The notes beneath the pieces were generated by a model. That model was not told where the DNA came from. It saw only the letters and a list, made by a program, of their open reading frames with translations, and ran no database searches. Of a stretch of 64,000 nt of DNA, positions 27,988-37,064 are shown piece after piece. The translations under genes and the position numbers were made by a program. How positions within the stretch are numbered: the first letter of the stretch is position 1; each line of letters opens with the position of its first letter. This DNA is from DATAMF01 sp964472565 (lineage in GTDB: Bacteria > Chloroflexota > Anaerolineae > Aggregatilineales > Aggregatilineaceae). The DNA lies in assembly GCA_964472565.1 (NCBI GenBank), contig CAYYNB010000012.1, forward strand, positions 1 through 64,000, given 5' to 3'.

Positions 27988-29352
27988 TTATACCGCGTCG
28001 GGAGGCGGAGCCGCAGCCGCCGGTAATAATTTCAGGCGATCAATGCGCAGGCCATCCATGCTATCCACCCGAATGGACCATTTTCCTATGACTACCATGT
28101 CACCAATCACAGGGATGCGTTCCAGACGGCCCATGACGTAGCCTGCAATCGTGTCGTAGTTCTCGTCCGTGATGTTCAAATCAAACTCATCATTTATCGC
28201 CGTGATAAGCGTCAGGCCGCTGACGAGGTGGGAACCGTCAGTCAAATGCAGAATTTCGGGCATTTCATCCTTTTCGAATTCGTCCTGCACTTCACCCACA
28301 AGTTCTTCCAGCACATCTTCCAGGGTTACTATTCCCGCTGTGCCGCCATATTCATCCAGGGCAATCGCAATATGCTGGCGCTGCACGCGAAAATGGGCCA
28401 GCAGTTGATCGACAGGGAGTGTTTCAGGCACAAAAATAGCCTCACGGATAAGGCCGCGCAGGGTGGCATCTTCGCGGTGGTTTGCCAACACTTTGATGAG
28501 GTCTTTCACATAAATGACGCCTAAAATGTGATCCGTATCGCGCTCGTAAACCGGAAACTTGGAATAGGGCAACGTGTCGGCAACCTGGATTAGTTCGCTG
28601 ATCGGCGCGTCGGCTTCAACCATCACCACTTCAGTACGCGGCACCATCACCTGCCGGGTTACAAGGTTGCGAAAATCAAATACGGCGTTCAAAATATCGC
28701 GCTCGGCTACTTTTATCAGGCCGCTTTCTTCACTTTCGGTTACAATTTGCTTGAGTTCTTCAACGGAATACAGCATCGAGTGACCGCCCGTATGTTCCAG
28801 CCCCAAGATTCGCAGGACACCATTCGCAACGGCATCCAGCAGGCGGTTGAACGGCCCCGTGACAGTGCGGAACCATTCCATCGGCAAGGCAATGGTAAGT
28901 GCCAGTCTTTCAGGCGTTCGCAAAGCCGCCACTTTGGGTATTTGTTCACCGAAGATGACATGCAAACCGGAGACGATGATCAGAGATAGGGCGAACGGCA
29001 GCACTCGTATTACATTTTCCAGAGTCGGAGATAATCCCTCAAAACCCGAAAACAGCTTGTAGAACAACGACTGAAACGCATTTTCGCCGACCACACCAAG
29101 CGCCAATGATGCAATCGTAATGCCAAGCTGCGACGCGGCAATCAGGCGGTCTTTGCTGTGATCGTCGTCGATCCAACTGTGAACCACTGCGGCTGAACGG
29201 CTGTGGGGATAGGCGATCTGGTCAATACGTGAGCGGCGCGAAGTCACAACTGCAAACTCAATCGCCACAAAAAAGCCATTGATGCCGATCAAAATGACCA
29301 GCAAAATCAACTCTAAGATGAGAGTTCCGGTGGAAACGCTGTCATGCTCCAT
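27988..29352 (-). CDS. CorC/HlyC-type (CNNM, DUF21) membrane protein with CBS domains
   Basis: A 454-residue protein. Four hydrophobic segments in residues about 10-190 form the DUF21 domain (FFVAIEFAVVTSRRSRI). A CBS pair follows (MVPRTEVVMVEADAPI, DHILGVIYVKDLI, then ALDEYGGTAGIVTLEDVLEELVG). The end is a CorC/HlyC domain (VSGLTLITAINDEFDLNI). Family members export or regulate Mg2+/Co2+, although many were named hemolysins. It lies 7 bp from the MEMO1-family gene upstream and 8 bp from priA downstream. Confidence 0.9.
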   Translation of the reverse strand: MEHDSVSTGTLILELILLVILIGINGFFVAIEFAVVTSRRSRIDQIAYPHSRSAAVVHSWIDDDHSKDRLIAASQLGITIASLALGVVGENAFQSLFYKLFSGFEGLSPTLENVIRVLPFALSLIIVSGLHVIFGEQIPKVAALRTPERLALTIALPMEWFRTVTGPFNRLLDAVANGVLRILGLEHTGGHSMLYSVEELKQIVTESEESGLIKVAERDILNAVFDFRNLVTRQVMVPRTEVVMVEADAPISELIQVADTLPYSKFPVYERDTDHILGVIYVKDLIKVLANHREDATLRGLIREAIFVPETLPVDQLLAHFRVQRQHIAIALDEYGGTAGIVTLEDVLEELVGEVQDEFEKDEMPEILHLTDGSHLVSGLTLITAINDEFDLNITDENYDTIAGYVMGRLERIPVIGDMVVIGKWSIRVDSMDGLRIDRLKLLPAAAAPPPDAV

Positions 29353-29359
29353 AGAGCGC

Positions 29360-30193
29360 TTACGCCTGGTAAAAAACCGCAGCGCCGTACCCCACTACCT
29401 GGCTGTAATCGTGGGTAACATCGCCCGATGTCGCATACCGGATTACTTGCGCAGCATTTGCTCCCAGTTCGCGCGCCGCCACCATTACAGTCGCGATGGC
29501 ACCTCGTCCGCAGGCAAAGCCTTTTAATCGTTCTTCAGTTTGAATTACTTGTGCTGGATCAAAGGCCGCCACTGCATCGAGCATCGCTCGATCTAATTCA
29601 TGAGCGCTGGTCTGGGGATAGAAGTGGGAAAGGTCCGAACTGGCGACGAGCAGTGCCTTTTTCCCCGCCAACAACGCGCCAAGCGCGTGCCCCAGATGTT
29701 CGGCCAGCGTCAGGGATTGTTCTACCAGGGCAAGGGGGATCAACTGAAATTCTCCGAGGGCGCGCTGCAAAAAAGGGAGTTCGATTTCGAGTGAATGTTC
29801 GGGATCACTGCGAACAGCTTCAATCGGAAGCTCTTGGCGCAGGGCGTTGATAAGATCATGCGCCACCGGAACAGTGCCCAAAGGAGTCGCGTAGGCTTCG
29901 TGCGCGGTTGTAATAAGACTGGCCGGGTACGGATAGTGTGATGGGCCAACCAACGCCACCACGTCAAATTTTAACCCTTGCAAGAATTTATAGGCGTAAC
30001 CTGCTACTGGACCAGAATAACGATGGCCGGCATGCGGCGCAAGAATAGCGACTAGCTGCCCGTTGATTGGGGGGATATCTGCGGCATGAATAAAAGCATC
30101 AACTGATTCAGCAAGCTGCTGCGGATTAGCTGGATACCATTTGCCCGCTATGGGGGAGGGGCGTACATCATGAACCGGCTGCTGCACTGCCAT
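29360..30193 (-). CDS. amrB: MEMO1-family protein (AmmeMemoRadiSam system protein B)
   Basis: A 277-residue protein beginning with PIAGKWYP and LAPHAGHRYSGPVAGYAY. ALVGPSHYPY, SSDLSHFYP and the C-terminal TSGDVTHDYSQVVGYGA follow, the metal-site signature of the MEMO1 family. In many microbes it sits with AMMECR1 and a radical SAM protein, and neither is present here. The molecular function is unsettled; relatives include iron- or copper-binding proteins and dioxygenase-like folds. It is first in the minus-strand run that includes corC and priA. Confidence 0.9.
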   Translation of the reverse strand: MAVQQPVHDVRPSPIAGKWYPANPQQLAESVDAFIHAADIPPINGQLVAILAPHAGHRYSGPVAGYAYKFLQGLKFDVVALVGPSHYPYPASLITTAHEAYATPLGTVPVAHDLINALRQELPIEAVRSDPEHSLEIELPFLQRALGEFQLIPLALVEQSLTLAEHLGHALGALLAGKKALLVASSDLSHFYPQTSAHELDRAMLDAVAAFDPAQVIQTEERLKGFACGRGAIATVMVAARELGANAAQVIRYATSGDVTHDYSQVVGYGAAVFYQA

Positions 30194-30254
30194 CTAAAAA
30201 TCCTCTCTTGACTCCCCTCTGCTGTAACCTCATTTTATCATGATGCTCTAAGGC

Positions 30255-30281
30255 GGGACAAGGGAATGCCTATGTTATAAT
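30255..30281 (+). promoter_or_regulatory. Promoter with extended -10 for the alpha/beta hydrolase gene
   Basis: A perfect TATAAT at 30276-30281 is preceded by TGT (extended -10). A weak GGGACA at 30255-30260 is spaced 15 bp upstream. A start about 7 bp downstream would leave a short leader containing the GAGGA site at 30294-30298. Confidence 0.5.
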
Positions 30282-30308
30282 GAACCAACCTATGAGGAGA
30301 GAGTGCCT

Positions 30309-31364
30309 ATGCCTCCCGATTTGACTCCCAATCCCGATGCCTATCCCCAGCTTCGGGTTACACTAGAACGATGGTGGGCGAATCGCACCGTTTTTCGTTC
30401 ATCACCGGGATGGGGCATACGACTAGCCATTCTGTTCGTACTTCTGTTATTTGTGCTCGTGGTGCTGCCGTATCTGCTGCCACTGGGTGGACCGCAGAGC
30501 GTTGATCCCATGCTGTTGATGGATACAAACGGCGCATTTATGAAGCTGGCTGGCGAAGATATTTATTATGTTCATGAAGCAGGGACTGGTCCTGTCGTGT
30601 TCCTCCTTCATGGTTTTGGCGGATCAACAGCCAGTTGGACGGATACGATACCAACGCTCGCGGCGGCTGGATATGATGTTTATGCTGTGGATTTAGCCGG
30701 GTTTGGGTTGAGCAGCAAGGGGTTGGATCGAGATTACAGCCACCGCGCTCAGGCGGCGCGTGTTATCAGGCTGATGGATGCGCTACACATCGAAAAGGCG
30801 ACCTTTGTCGGGCATTCGATGGGCGGCAATGTCGCGGCTTATCTCGCGCTGACCTACCCAGAGCGAGTAGACAAACTGGTGCTGGTTGATGCTGCAATCT
30901 TGACTGACAATGGGCTGGCGGTTCCTGATATTCTGATTAACCTTCCGTTTGTCCAACGGTGGGCACAGTTTGGACTGCGGCGGATTTTTGTCCCACGTGC
31001 AGGCGATCTTATCCGAGATGCAGTATACGATGATGCTGCCATTTCACAGAACCTGATCGATGCCTACAGCCGGGTATTCAAAACTCCCGACTGGGATACC
31101 GGGCTGCTGGGTGTTGTGCGCGATGGGGATCAAAATGCGCTGCCCGGTTCAGTAAGCAACATCCAGGCTCCGACTTTGATTCTATGGGGAGCCGAGGATA
31201 CATGGGTTCCAGCCAGTGACGGCTTGCGGTTGGAAGAACTGATCCCGAATGTGGAGCGAGTTGAAATTGCCGGGGCGGGCCATTTGCCGATGCATGAAAA
31301 AGCCGACCAGTTCAACACGGCTCTGATTGATTTTTTGGATACAGAATCAAAAAGGCCGGGTTAA
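30309..31364 (+). CDS. Membrane-anchored alpha/beta hydrolase
   Basis: A 351-residue protein. ATG 30309 is preferred over GTG 30303 because GAGGA at 30294-30298 is 10 bp away rather than 4. A hydrophobic anchor spans residues about 35-60. The catalytic triad is visible: nucleophile Ser in GHSMGGN (near 163-168), Asp in WGAEDTW, and His in GAGHLPMHEK near the end. The oxyanion HGFGG motif is present. It would be an esterase, lipase or related hydrolase at the outer face. It is alone on its strand and ends in a shared terminator. Confidence 0.88.
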   Translation: MPPDLTPNPDAYPQLRVTLERWWANRTVFRSSPGWGIRLAILFVLLLFVLVVLPYLLPLGGPQSVDPMLLMDTNGAFMKLAGEDIYYVHEAGTGPVVFLLHGFGGSTASWTDTIPTLAAAGYDVYAVDLAGFGLSSKGLDRDYSHRAQAARVIRLMDALHIEKATFVGHSMGGNVAAYLALTYPERVDKLVLVDAAILTDNGLAVPDILINLPFVQRWAQFGLRRIFVPRAGDLIRDAVYDDAAISQNLIDAYSRVFKTPDWDTGLLGVVRDGDQNALPGSVSNIQAPTLILWGAEDTWVPASDGLRLEELIPNVERVEIAGAGHLPMHEKADQFNTALIDFLDTESKRPG

Positions 31365-31380
31365 CCCCGGCTTTTTGATT
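31345..31380. terminator. Bidirectional terminator between hydrolase and groES
   Basis: The stem GCCGGG (31355-31360) / CCCGGC (31366-31371) is flanked by AATCAAAAAG on the left and TTTTTGATT on the right. Each strand therefore sees a GC hairpin followed by a T run, broken only by one unpaired G. The loop contains the TAA of the hydrolase (31362-31364), and the last base (31380) is the first base of the groES stop. It serves both convergent genes. Confidence 0.85.
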
Positions 31381-31664
31381 TAGAGATTGATGCGGGCGAG
31401 GACATCATCCTCGTTCATCAATAAATAGGTTTTGCCGTCGAACTTTACTTCTGTGCCTGTGTACTTGGGAAACAATACCCGATCACCTATTTTGAGATCG
31501 GTGTTCATCTCTTCGCTGCTGCCGACAGCTTCGACTGTGCCCTGCTGCGGCTTTTCTTTGGCGGTTTCCGGCAGCAGAATGCCACTGGGAGTTTGTTGTT
31601 CACCTTCCAGCGGGAGTACCAACACGCGGGCACCGAGCGGTTCGATCTTCATTTTATCAGCCAT
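31380..31664 (-). CDS. groES: Co-chaperonin GroES
   Basis: A 94-residue GroES/Cpn10 with the usual signature (EPLGARVLVLPLE, SGILLPETAKEKP and KIGDRVLFPKYTGTEV). Its mobile loop is at residues about 20-33. It caps GroEL rings to enclose folding substrates. The ATG is preceded by AAGGAG at 6-11 bp. No groEL is adjacent. Instead the gene follows a PDO-type disulfide oxidoreductase gene by 44 bp on the same strand, so groES is detached from its usual partner here. Confidence 0.95.
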   Translation of the reverse strand: MADKMKIEPLGARVLVLPLEGEQQTPSGILLPETAKEKPQQGTVEAVGSSEEMNTDLKIGDRVLFPKYTGTEVKFDGKTYLLMNEDDVLARINL

Positions 31665-31708
31665 ATGATTTGTTCTCCTTACCTGAAATAAAGCCTATAG
31701 GGCCACCC

Positions 31709-32368
31709 TTACGCCTTGACGCGGGCGGCAGTCTTGAGTTTTTCGAGCAGCATCGCAGGGGGCACTGCGCCCTCAATATAGGTGTCTTCATTGATCACCG
31801 TGCGCGGCACACCCATAACATGATACTGCTGTCCGAGGTGTGGAAATTCCGTTACCTCGACCATATCTGCCCTGATCTTATCCGAGGCAAAAGCCAATTG
31901 ATGGGCCATAACCACTGCCTGCGGGCAGTAAGGGCAGGTTGGTGTCACAAATACCTGAAGGTGGAGCGGGGTTTCCAGTGAGTCGATAAAGGTCTGCGTG
32001 GATTTATCGAGTTCCACCCCTTGTGAGCCAGTCATCAGCAGTGCTTCAATGAGCGACGTAAACTCATACCCAGACGGGATTCCGTAAAATCGGATGCCGT
32101 AGTCCCGGTCATCCTCGCCCATCACCGCGATGGCCGGAATCTTGTCGATTTGCAGGGTAGCAGCGAGTTCGTGCTCGCCCACAAAATCATGGACTTGTAA
32201 TGTGACAAGATCGGATAGTTCGGCCAGTTCTTCTGCAATCTGGCGAGTATCTTTACAGTAACCGCATTCAAATTCCTGTGTAAAGAGATGCAAGGTCACA
32301 GGTTTGGTGATACCTGAAAGCAGGTTACGTACTTGCTGCTGGGTATTGTCATCCATAAGACGTGCCAT
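31709..32368 (-). CDS. Protein disulfide oxidoreductase (PDO, double thioredoxin/glutaredoxin fold)
   Basis: A 219-residue protein with two thioredoxin-like halves, each with a CXXC: CGYC (35-38) in the first and CPYC (near 149-152) in the second, plus cis-Pro motifs IPAI and VPRT. This is the PDO/AhpF-N layout of cytoplasmic disulfide exchange. No signal peptide is seen. It lies directly upstream of groES on the same strand, an arrangement suggesting a protein-folding operon under redox or stress control. Confidence 0.88.
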   Translation of the reverse strand: MARLMDDNTQQQVRNLLSGITKPVTLHLFTQEFECGYCKDTRQIAEELAELSDLVTLQVHDFVGEHELAATLQIDKIPAIAVMGEDDRDYGIRFYGIPSGYEFTSLIEALLMTGSQGVELDKSTQTFIDSLETPLHLQVFVTPTCPYCPQAVVMAHQLAFASDKIRADMVEVTEFPHLGQQYHVMGVPRTVINEDTYIEGAVPPAMLLEKLKTAARVKA

Positions 32369-32502
32369 GTGGTTCAGTCCTTATTGATTCTGCTGAATGT
32401 TTATACCCTTTTGGATGCAGAAGTTATTGACTGGTTGCTTTCATCATATCGTGGAACGAGGCTCATTTCTAACAGAAATTCGTTAGAGGACCTGGTTAAG
32501 AT

Positions 32503-32508
32503 TATAAT
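32503..32508 (+). promoter_or_regulatory. Candidate -10 element for the small membrane protein
   Basis: A perfect TATAAT lies 38 bp before the GTG at 32547. No good -35 is seen. Just upstream, ATTTCT-AAC-AGAAAT (32465-32479) is a perfect 6-bp inverted repeat that might be an operator. Confidence 0.35.
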
Positions 32509-32546
32509 TACCATGTTGCGATACAGAGTAAAAAGGATAAACGGGC

Positions 32547-32822
32547 GTGGACCTTTTAGAACGGCTGTTAGGGTTGGGTGAGGATCGGGGTCGAGGCAAG
32601 AATCAAAGCCTGGGCGACGACATCTCGGAGACAGTTGGCAATATTTCGCGCTGGATACTCGGCTGTGGCTGCCTGTTGATTGCTGGGGTCATTCTCCTGA
32701 TCGGGCTGTTGGTGGCCGGTGTGATCAACTTTGGTGATCAAGCTGTTTTGGTGATTATTGTGTTTGCAACCATCATTGTCGCTATTGCCTCCCTCATTCG
32801 GACCGGGTTGACAGGGGGCTAA
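32547..32822 (+). CDS. Small two-helix membrane protein
   Basis: A 91-residue protein from GTG 32547, with AAGGA about 10 bp upstream. The N-terminal 35 residues are charged, then two hydrophobic helices (residues about 37-62 and 66-86) fill the rest. No family recognised. It ends in a 4-bp tail-to-tail overlap with the HTH gene on the other strand. A TATAAT at 32503 suggests its own promoter. Confidence 0.65.
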   Translation: MDLLERLLGLGEDRGRGKNQSLGDDISETVGNISRWILGCGCLLIAGVILLIGLLVAGVINFGDQAVLVIIVFATIIVAIASLIRTGLTGG

Positions 32823-33070
32823 TCGCTCGTATCATCCTGGATGGCTTTCCACTCCGCTGCCGTTTTAACACTTTCGTCCAGCATATCAAGGATCGACTGC
32901 CCGGTAATAAACACCCGCCGCATGCCGGGCAGTTGGCTGGCGCGTAGCTGCCCCGATGCCAACAACCGTTTCACCGTACTCAGGCTAATATTTAAGATTT
33001 CCGCCACTTCGTCACGCGAGTAGACACGCATTGGCTCAATGGGTGGGCGTTCGGTGTGATGTTTAGCCAT
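32819..33070 (-). CDS. Small excisionase-type helix-turn-helix protein
   Basis: An 83-residue protein dominated by an HTH_17/excisionase winged helix (YSRDEVAEILNISLSTVKRLL, then GQLRASQLPGMRRVFITGQ), with a short acidic tail. Such proteins serve as transcription regulators or as Xis factors. No integrase or att-like repeat is nearby, so I favour a regulator. It lies 12 bp downstream of the LysM-M23 peptidase gene, on the same strand. Confidence 0.8.
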   Translation of the reverse strand: MAKHHTERPPIEPMRVYSRDEVAEILNISLSTVKRLLASGQLRASQLPGMRRVFITGQSILDMLDESVKTAAEWKAIQDDTSD

Positions 33071-33082
33071 TTTTTCAGATCC

Positions 33083-34492
33083 TTATGGGAAACTTTGCTG
33101 AACCCACTGCATCGGATTGACCTGTACACCGCTGACCCACATTTCCCAATGCAGATGGGGACCTGTCGAGCGCCCAGTAGAGCCTGCCGCCCCAATGACC
33201 TGTCCGATACTGACAACATCCCCCACAGCAACATATACTTCACTCTGATGCCAGTACCCGGTGTAAACGCCCCAACCATGATCAATGATGGTGGCATTAC
33301 CACGAACCGGCAGATTTTCGACCAATACAACCGTTCCTGCTGCCGGGGCTGTGATCGGTGCCCCTGGACCAGCGCCAAAATCAGTTCCACTGTGGAAAGT
33401 GCTTAACATATCTCCATTATAACTGCGCCGCGTTCCAAACTGAGAAGTAATCGCACCGCTTGATGGAAGACCCATTAGGCCATCAAAATAACGTTGGGCA
33501 GTAAAACCGCTCATGATGGTCGCGATTTTGATCCATTCCGGCTCATTGACATCATTCGCTAGTAAATTTTGCTGTTCGGTGGCAAGATCGATTTCTTCGG
33601 AAGTATAGCCGCCCTCATCGACCCGGATATAGAGGGTGAGTGGCACCTGTGAGCCATCGGCCTGCATTACATTAAGGGTCAGCGGATAGACTCCACTGGC
33701 GGTGAACGCGTGAATACCGATCAGGGCGTAATGATCGACAGCATCCTGGGTCATGATCTGAAGTGGATAGTCCATAAAGAGGCCTGAAACGGTTATGGCC
33801 CCTCGCGTTTTGAAATGCACTTCTACCGTTTCGCCCTGTACTGCCGGAACGGGGGAGATGTCGCAAGAAATATAGGGGTAGGGGAGATCATACAACCGGG
33901 AACTGTTTTCGCCCGATGGAATCCATAACATCTGACCGGGAACAATTACAGGGACACTCAGATCATTGGCGCGCATGAGCTGGTATACGGAGAGATGAAA
34001 GCGCAGGGCGAGCCGGTATAATGTATCTCCGGCTTCGACATAGTACAGATTTCCTGGGCTGGGCAATGTGGGATCGGCTGCACCCTGGCTGATCGCCAAT
34101 TCTTCGCCGACATAGAGTAAGGCCGCATTGGTGATATGATTCGTGCTGGCAATGTCGGCGATGGTCGTATTATAGGTGTGCGCTAACGTTCGCAGTGAGT
34201 CGCCAGGATTGACTACTACGGTAACAAGCGCGCCCGGTGTTGCCTGAGCATTGGGAATCAACAACCGCTGGCCGACGGAAATATAGGCTTCATCGGCGAT
34301 GCCATTTGCCATTGCAATCGCTTCGACGGTAGTGCCGTAGTCAATCGCGATTTGGAATAATGTTTCCCCGCTTTGCACCACATGAATCGTTGTGCCACCG
34401 GGAGGATTTTCTCCTCCCTGTGAAAAAGCCGGATGCCCCATTCCCAGTAATATCAAAAACAGCAGCATGACGAGGCTGGACCGGGCGCGCAT
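33083..34492 (-). CDS. LysM-repeat M23-family (LytM) peptidoglycan endopeptidase
   Basis: A 469-residue exported protein. The signal peptide spans residues 1-25. Three LysM repeats follow (HVVQSGETLFQIAIDYGTT, VNPGDSLRTLAHTYN, VEAGDTLYRLALRF), then a beta-rich linker domain and a C-terminal M23 domain. Zinc ligands are visible as HSGTDFG and HLHW (catalytic His and ligand), with TAPAAGTV before them. It would bind and cleave peptidoglycan cross-bridges outside the membrane. The start is 3 bp after the HEAT-repeat gene. Confidence 0.92.
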   Translation of the reverse strand: MRARSSLVMLLFLILLGMGHPAFSQGGENPPGGTTIHVVQSGETLFQIAIDYGTTVEAIAMANGIADEAYISVGQRLLIPNAQATPGALVTVVVNPGDSLRTLAHTYNTTIADIASTNHITNAALLYVGEELAISQGAADPTLPSPGNLYYVEAGDTLYRLALRFHLSVYQLMRANDLSVPVIVPGQMLWIPSGENSSRLYDLPYPYISCDISPVPAVQGETVEVHFKTRGAITVSGLFMDYPLQIMTQDAVDHYALIGIHAFTASGVYPLTLNVMQADGSQVPLTLYIRVDEGGYTSEEIDLATEQQNLLANDVNEPEWIKIATIMSGFTAQRYFDGLMGLPSSGAITSQFGTRRSYNGDMLSTFHSGTDFGAGPGAPITAPAAGTVVLVENLPVRGNATIIDHGWGVYTGYWHQSEVYVAVGDVVSIGQVIGAAGSTGRSTGPHLHWEMWVSGVQVNPMQWVQQSFP

Positions 34493-34495
34493 TGT

Positions 34496-35875
34496 CTATC
34501 CCGTCCGGTTCTTGATCTGCTCAATCAATTGTTGAGCCTCGGTTAGCGCTTGCAATGCGCTTTCAGCTATTGGCAGGCCCTGAGCAGCGGTGGCTGCTAA
34601 TGTCTGTGCGTTACAGGACGGCTCAAACAGACTGCGCGCTTCGAGCGCTAATTGCAGGCCTTCATTTAATTTGGCGATAGTTTGATCCAGCAAGGGATCG
34701 GCTACGCCGGGCTTGGTCTTTTCTGATTGCTGCTCTACCGTTAAGGCAAAAGGCGCGGGCCATGTCGTAAAGCTGGCACAACTCGATACTGGAATTGCTT
34801 CGCTGTTCTGGGCGCGCTTCCACAGGTTAATAATCCCCGTTCCTTGTCCTAGCCGGTTGCTGAGTTCACTCTTGAATGCCAGCCAACTTTCCATACTGCG
34901 CGCAATTTCATCGTATTTCAGATTGGGCAGCGGCAGCGGGGTCGGCGTCGGAAGGGCGGGATGGGGTGTATCAATTACTGTTGCTTCACCCGGCGTGCTG
35001 GGAATTTGTGTTTCCGCGGCTGGCGGAGGAGTCTCAGTCGGCATTCCGGGCTGTGGCGTTGGTGTGATCGTTGGCGTCAGGGTAATCGTCGGTGTCAGGG
35101 TAATGGTGGGTGATGAGGTCGGTGAGGGGCCATAGGTCGGGGCCGGGTTCTTGACCGCATTATCCAATTCTGTCGCGGCTTCGCCAAGCCGGATTTCCGC
35201 TTCATTCAAACTCTTTTGAGCATCAAGGAAGCCATCCGCGTTCTGGTTTTGACAACCTTGATCCCAGATGATCTGGGCCGCTTGCAAGTTGGTGAGCGCG
35301 TAATCCACTTTTGCTCCTACCGTTTTGAGATCGGAGTAGTAAAGCTGATCCGCTTCGGACATAGCAAGCGGCGCGGGGCGGTTAAATGTGGTATCGCAGG
35401 CGAACGCGCCGGTATTAAAATGGTCGGTGATTGCAGTTTGCAATGTCCCGACATCCTGCTGTCCGCGCGTAATTCGATCTTCAATAAGCGCAACTAAAAC
35501 ATCCCGGTTGGTGGGGTCTCCTGATTGGGTGGGTTCAGGACTCTCTTTTTCACCCCCACTCAGGCGTAAAACCACATTCACGATGAGCAGCAGCACAAAT
35601 AGCCCGGTCAGCACCTTGAGTAGAAGGCTCAGGGTGCTTTCGCTGAGTGGCAGTCCGCCGCCGGTTCGGCCTAACTGCATCGCTTTGTAGGTCGCCAGTG
35701 CATCCCGCGCCGCCTGACGGACATTTTCATCATCTTCCTGCAAATAAGCCGTACGCAGAAACGGGATCACTGCCGGATCACCAGATGCTGCCAACCGTTG
35801 GCATGCCCTGCGCCGCACTTTTGGATCAGGGTCTTGGAGTTGTTCCACCAAAGCATCCCATTGTGGATTGCTCAT
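34496..35875 (-). CDS. HEAT-repeat, single-pass membrane protein with Thr/Pro-rich linker
   Basis: 459 residues from the ATG at 35875, chosen because GAGG sits 6 bp upstream. The longer in-frame start 36 bases earlier has no such site. Residues 1-50 are a HEAT-like pair (DPDPKVRRRACQRLAASGDP). A hydrophobic helix near 75-97 follows. A long extracytoplasmic region is broken by a repeated TPTITLTPTIT linker near residues 255-310. The C-terminal half is helical. No enzymatic motif is visible. It is adjacent to the LysM-M23 gene, so a cell-wall role is possible. Confidence 0.7.
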   Translation of the reverse strand: MSNPQWDALVEQLQDPDPKVRRRACQRLAASGDPAVIPFLRTAYLQEDDENVRQAARDALATYKAMQLGRTGGGLPLSESTLSLLLKVLTGLFVLLLIVNVVLRLSGGEKESPEPTQSGDPTNRDVLVALIEDRITRGQQDVGTLQTAITDHFNTGAFACDTTFNRPAPLAMSEADQLYYSDLKTVGAKVDYALTNLQAAQIIWDQGCQNQNADGFLDAQKSLNEAEIRLGEAATELDNAVKNPAPTYGPSPTSSPTITLTPTITLTPTITPTPQPGMPTETPPPAAETQIPSTPGEATVIDTPHPALPTPTPLPLPNLKYDEIARSMESWLAFKSELSNRLGQGTGIINLWKRAQNSEAIPVSSCASFTTWPAPFALTVEQQSEKTKPGVADPLLDQTIAKLNEGLQLALEARSLFEPSCNAQTLAATAAQGLPIAESALQALTEAQQLIEQIKNRTG

Positions 35876-35946
35876 CGAAAACCTCGGAAATAGGCTAAGA
35901 ATTTTCCACAATGATACGTTAATTCATAGTGCAATGAAAGTCTGTG

Positions 35947-36984
35947 TTATGGCTCGACAACTGTAAAAGTGCAGTTTCCTGTGTTATTGGTATTGGGTGT
36001 TCCTGGTCCAAAGTTGGCATACCCATCAGTAATAGCCGCATCCCACGTTAATTCAAACGTGATTTCATGCTCTCCGGCACTGAGATTTTCGACCGGATAG
36101 TACCAATACACGATCCAGCGCCCGGCCTCACGTTTCATCTCGGCAGCATACCTGGTCCAGTCTTCCAACAATTTTCCATCCAGGCGCACCGCATAATTCG
36201 CATTGGCGAGATGTTCATCCATGTATTCGGGCCGGGATACATACCAACTCCACTCAATATACACATCATCGGTGGTCCTGGGTTTCGGAGGCACCACATT
36301 TCTCTGGGCGCAGTAGGCGAGAATCTTTACCGCACTGGGAACGGGTGTTGCCCCCGGCGTACGGGTCGGGGCCGCTGTGCCGGGAGTGCCTGGACTCGCC
36401 GTTGCGCCCGATTGAGTAGCCGGTGTAACCTGCGCCTGCGTCATTCGTTCCTGGTAGTCCGTTTCGATCAGTTTCGCAGCAACCCACAACAACTGCACGG
36501 TGCCATCATCATTGATATACGCAACCTGATACCAAGCCTGTCCTGATGGATCGGTTTGCATACCCAGCACCCCTAACGATGTGCCAGGGTCTACACTCAC
36601 GATGATTTGCGCGGTTGCATCGGGAGCCGAGCGCAGGTTCACTCGCTGCGCAGAGCGGATAATCCCTTCAATGGTCGGGGTTGGACTGGGCGAGACAGTC
36701 GGTGTAATCGTCGGCGGAACGAGTGTATCGGTGGCGGTTGGTGTGATTGATGGCGTAAAGGTGGCGCTCGGAATCGGTGTGGCAGTAAAGCGCGGCGTGT
36801 AACTCACGATAGGCTTTATAGTCCGTGTAGGAATTCCCAGACCAAGATCATTCTGAGGAGCCGCCATGACCGCAGCGCCATCGGCTGAGGGCGTACTTGA
36901 TGGGGTATCGGCCACATCTTCGCATGCCGTCAACAAGATCAAACCAATCAGGAGCAATATGCTCCACAGTGAGTACTTACGCAT
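35947..36984 (-). CDS. SH3-domain lipoprotein with Thr/Pro-rich linkers
   Basis: 345 residues from the ATG at 36984, with GGAGGT 6 bp before it. The signal peptide ends in LLTAC (Cys near 21). A Thr/Pro linker (residues about 55-110) leads to a bacterial SH3 domain (RVNLRSAPDATAQIIVSVDPG near 113-133). A second linker and a beta-rich C-terminal domain (residues about 220-345) of unknown type follow. SH3_3 domains usually bind peptidoglycan. It is a paralog in style of the protein at 46865-48352. Confidence 0.78.
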   Translation of the reverse strand: MRKYSLWSILLLIGLILLTACEDVADTPSSTPSADGAAVMAAPQNDLGLGIPTRTIKPIVSYTPRFTATPIPSATFTPSITPTATDTLVPPTITPTVSPSPTPTIEGIIRSAQRVNLRSAPDATAQIIVSVDPGTSLGVLGMQTDPSGQAWYQVAYINDDGTVQLLWVAAKLIETDYQERMTQAQVTPATQSGATASPGTPGTAAPTRTPGATPVPSAVKILAYCAQRNVVPPKPRTTDDVYIEWSWYVSRPEYMDEHLANANYAVRLDGKLLEDWTRYAAEMKREAGRWIVYWYYPVENLSAGEHEITFELTWDAAITDGYANFGPGTPNTNNTGNCTFTVVEP

Positions 36985-37064
36985 CCTGCTACCTCCCAAA
37001 CGAGTTTTGTGTTCAGATTAGCAGCAATCGCGTCTAAGCACAACACGACATTGGATATACCCGG

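Noticed and set aside
32819..33070. Small HTH protein as an excisionase of an integrated element
   Set aside because: No integrase, att-like repeats or phage genes nearby; neighbours are ordinary chromosomal genes.
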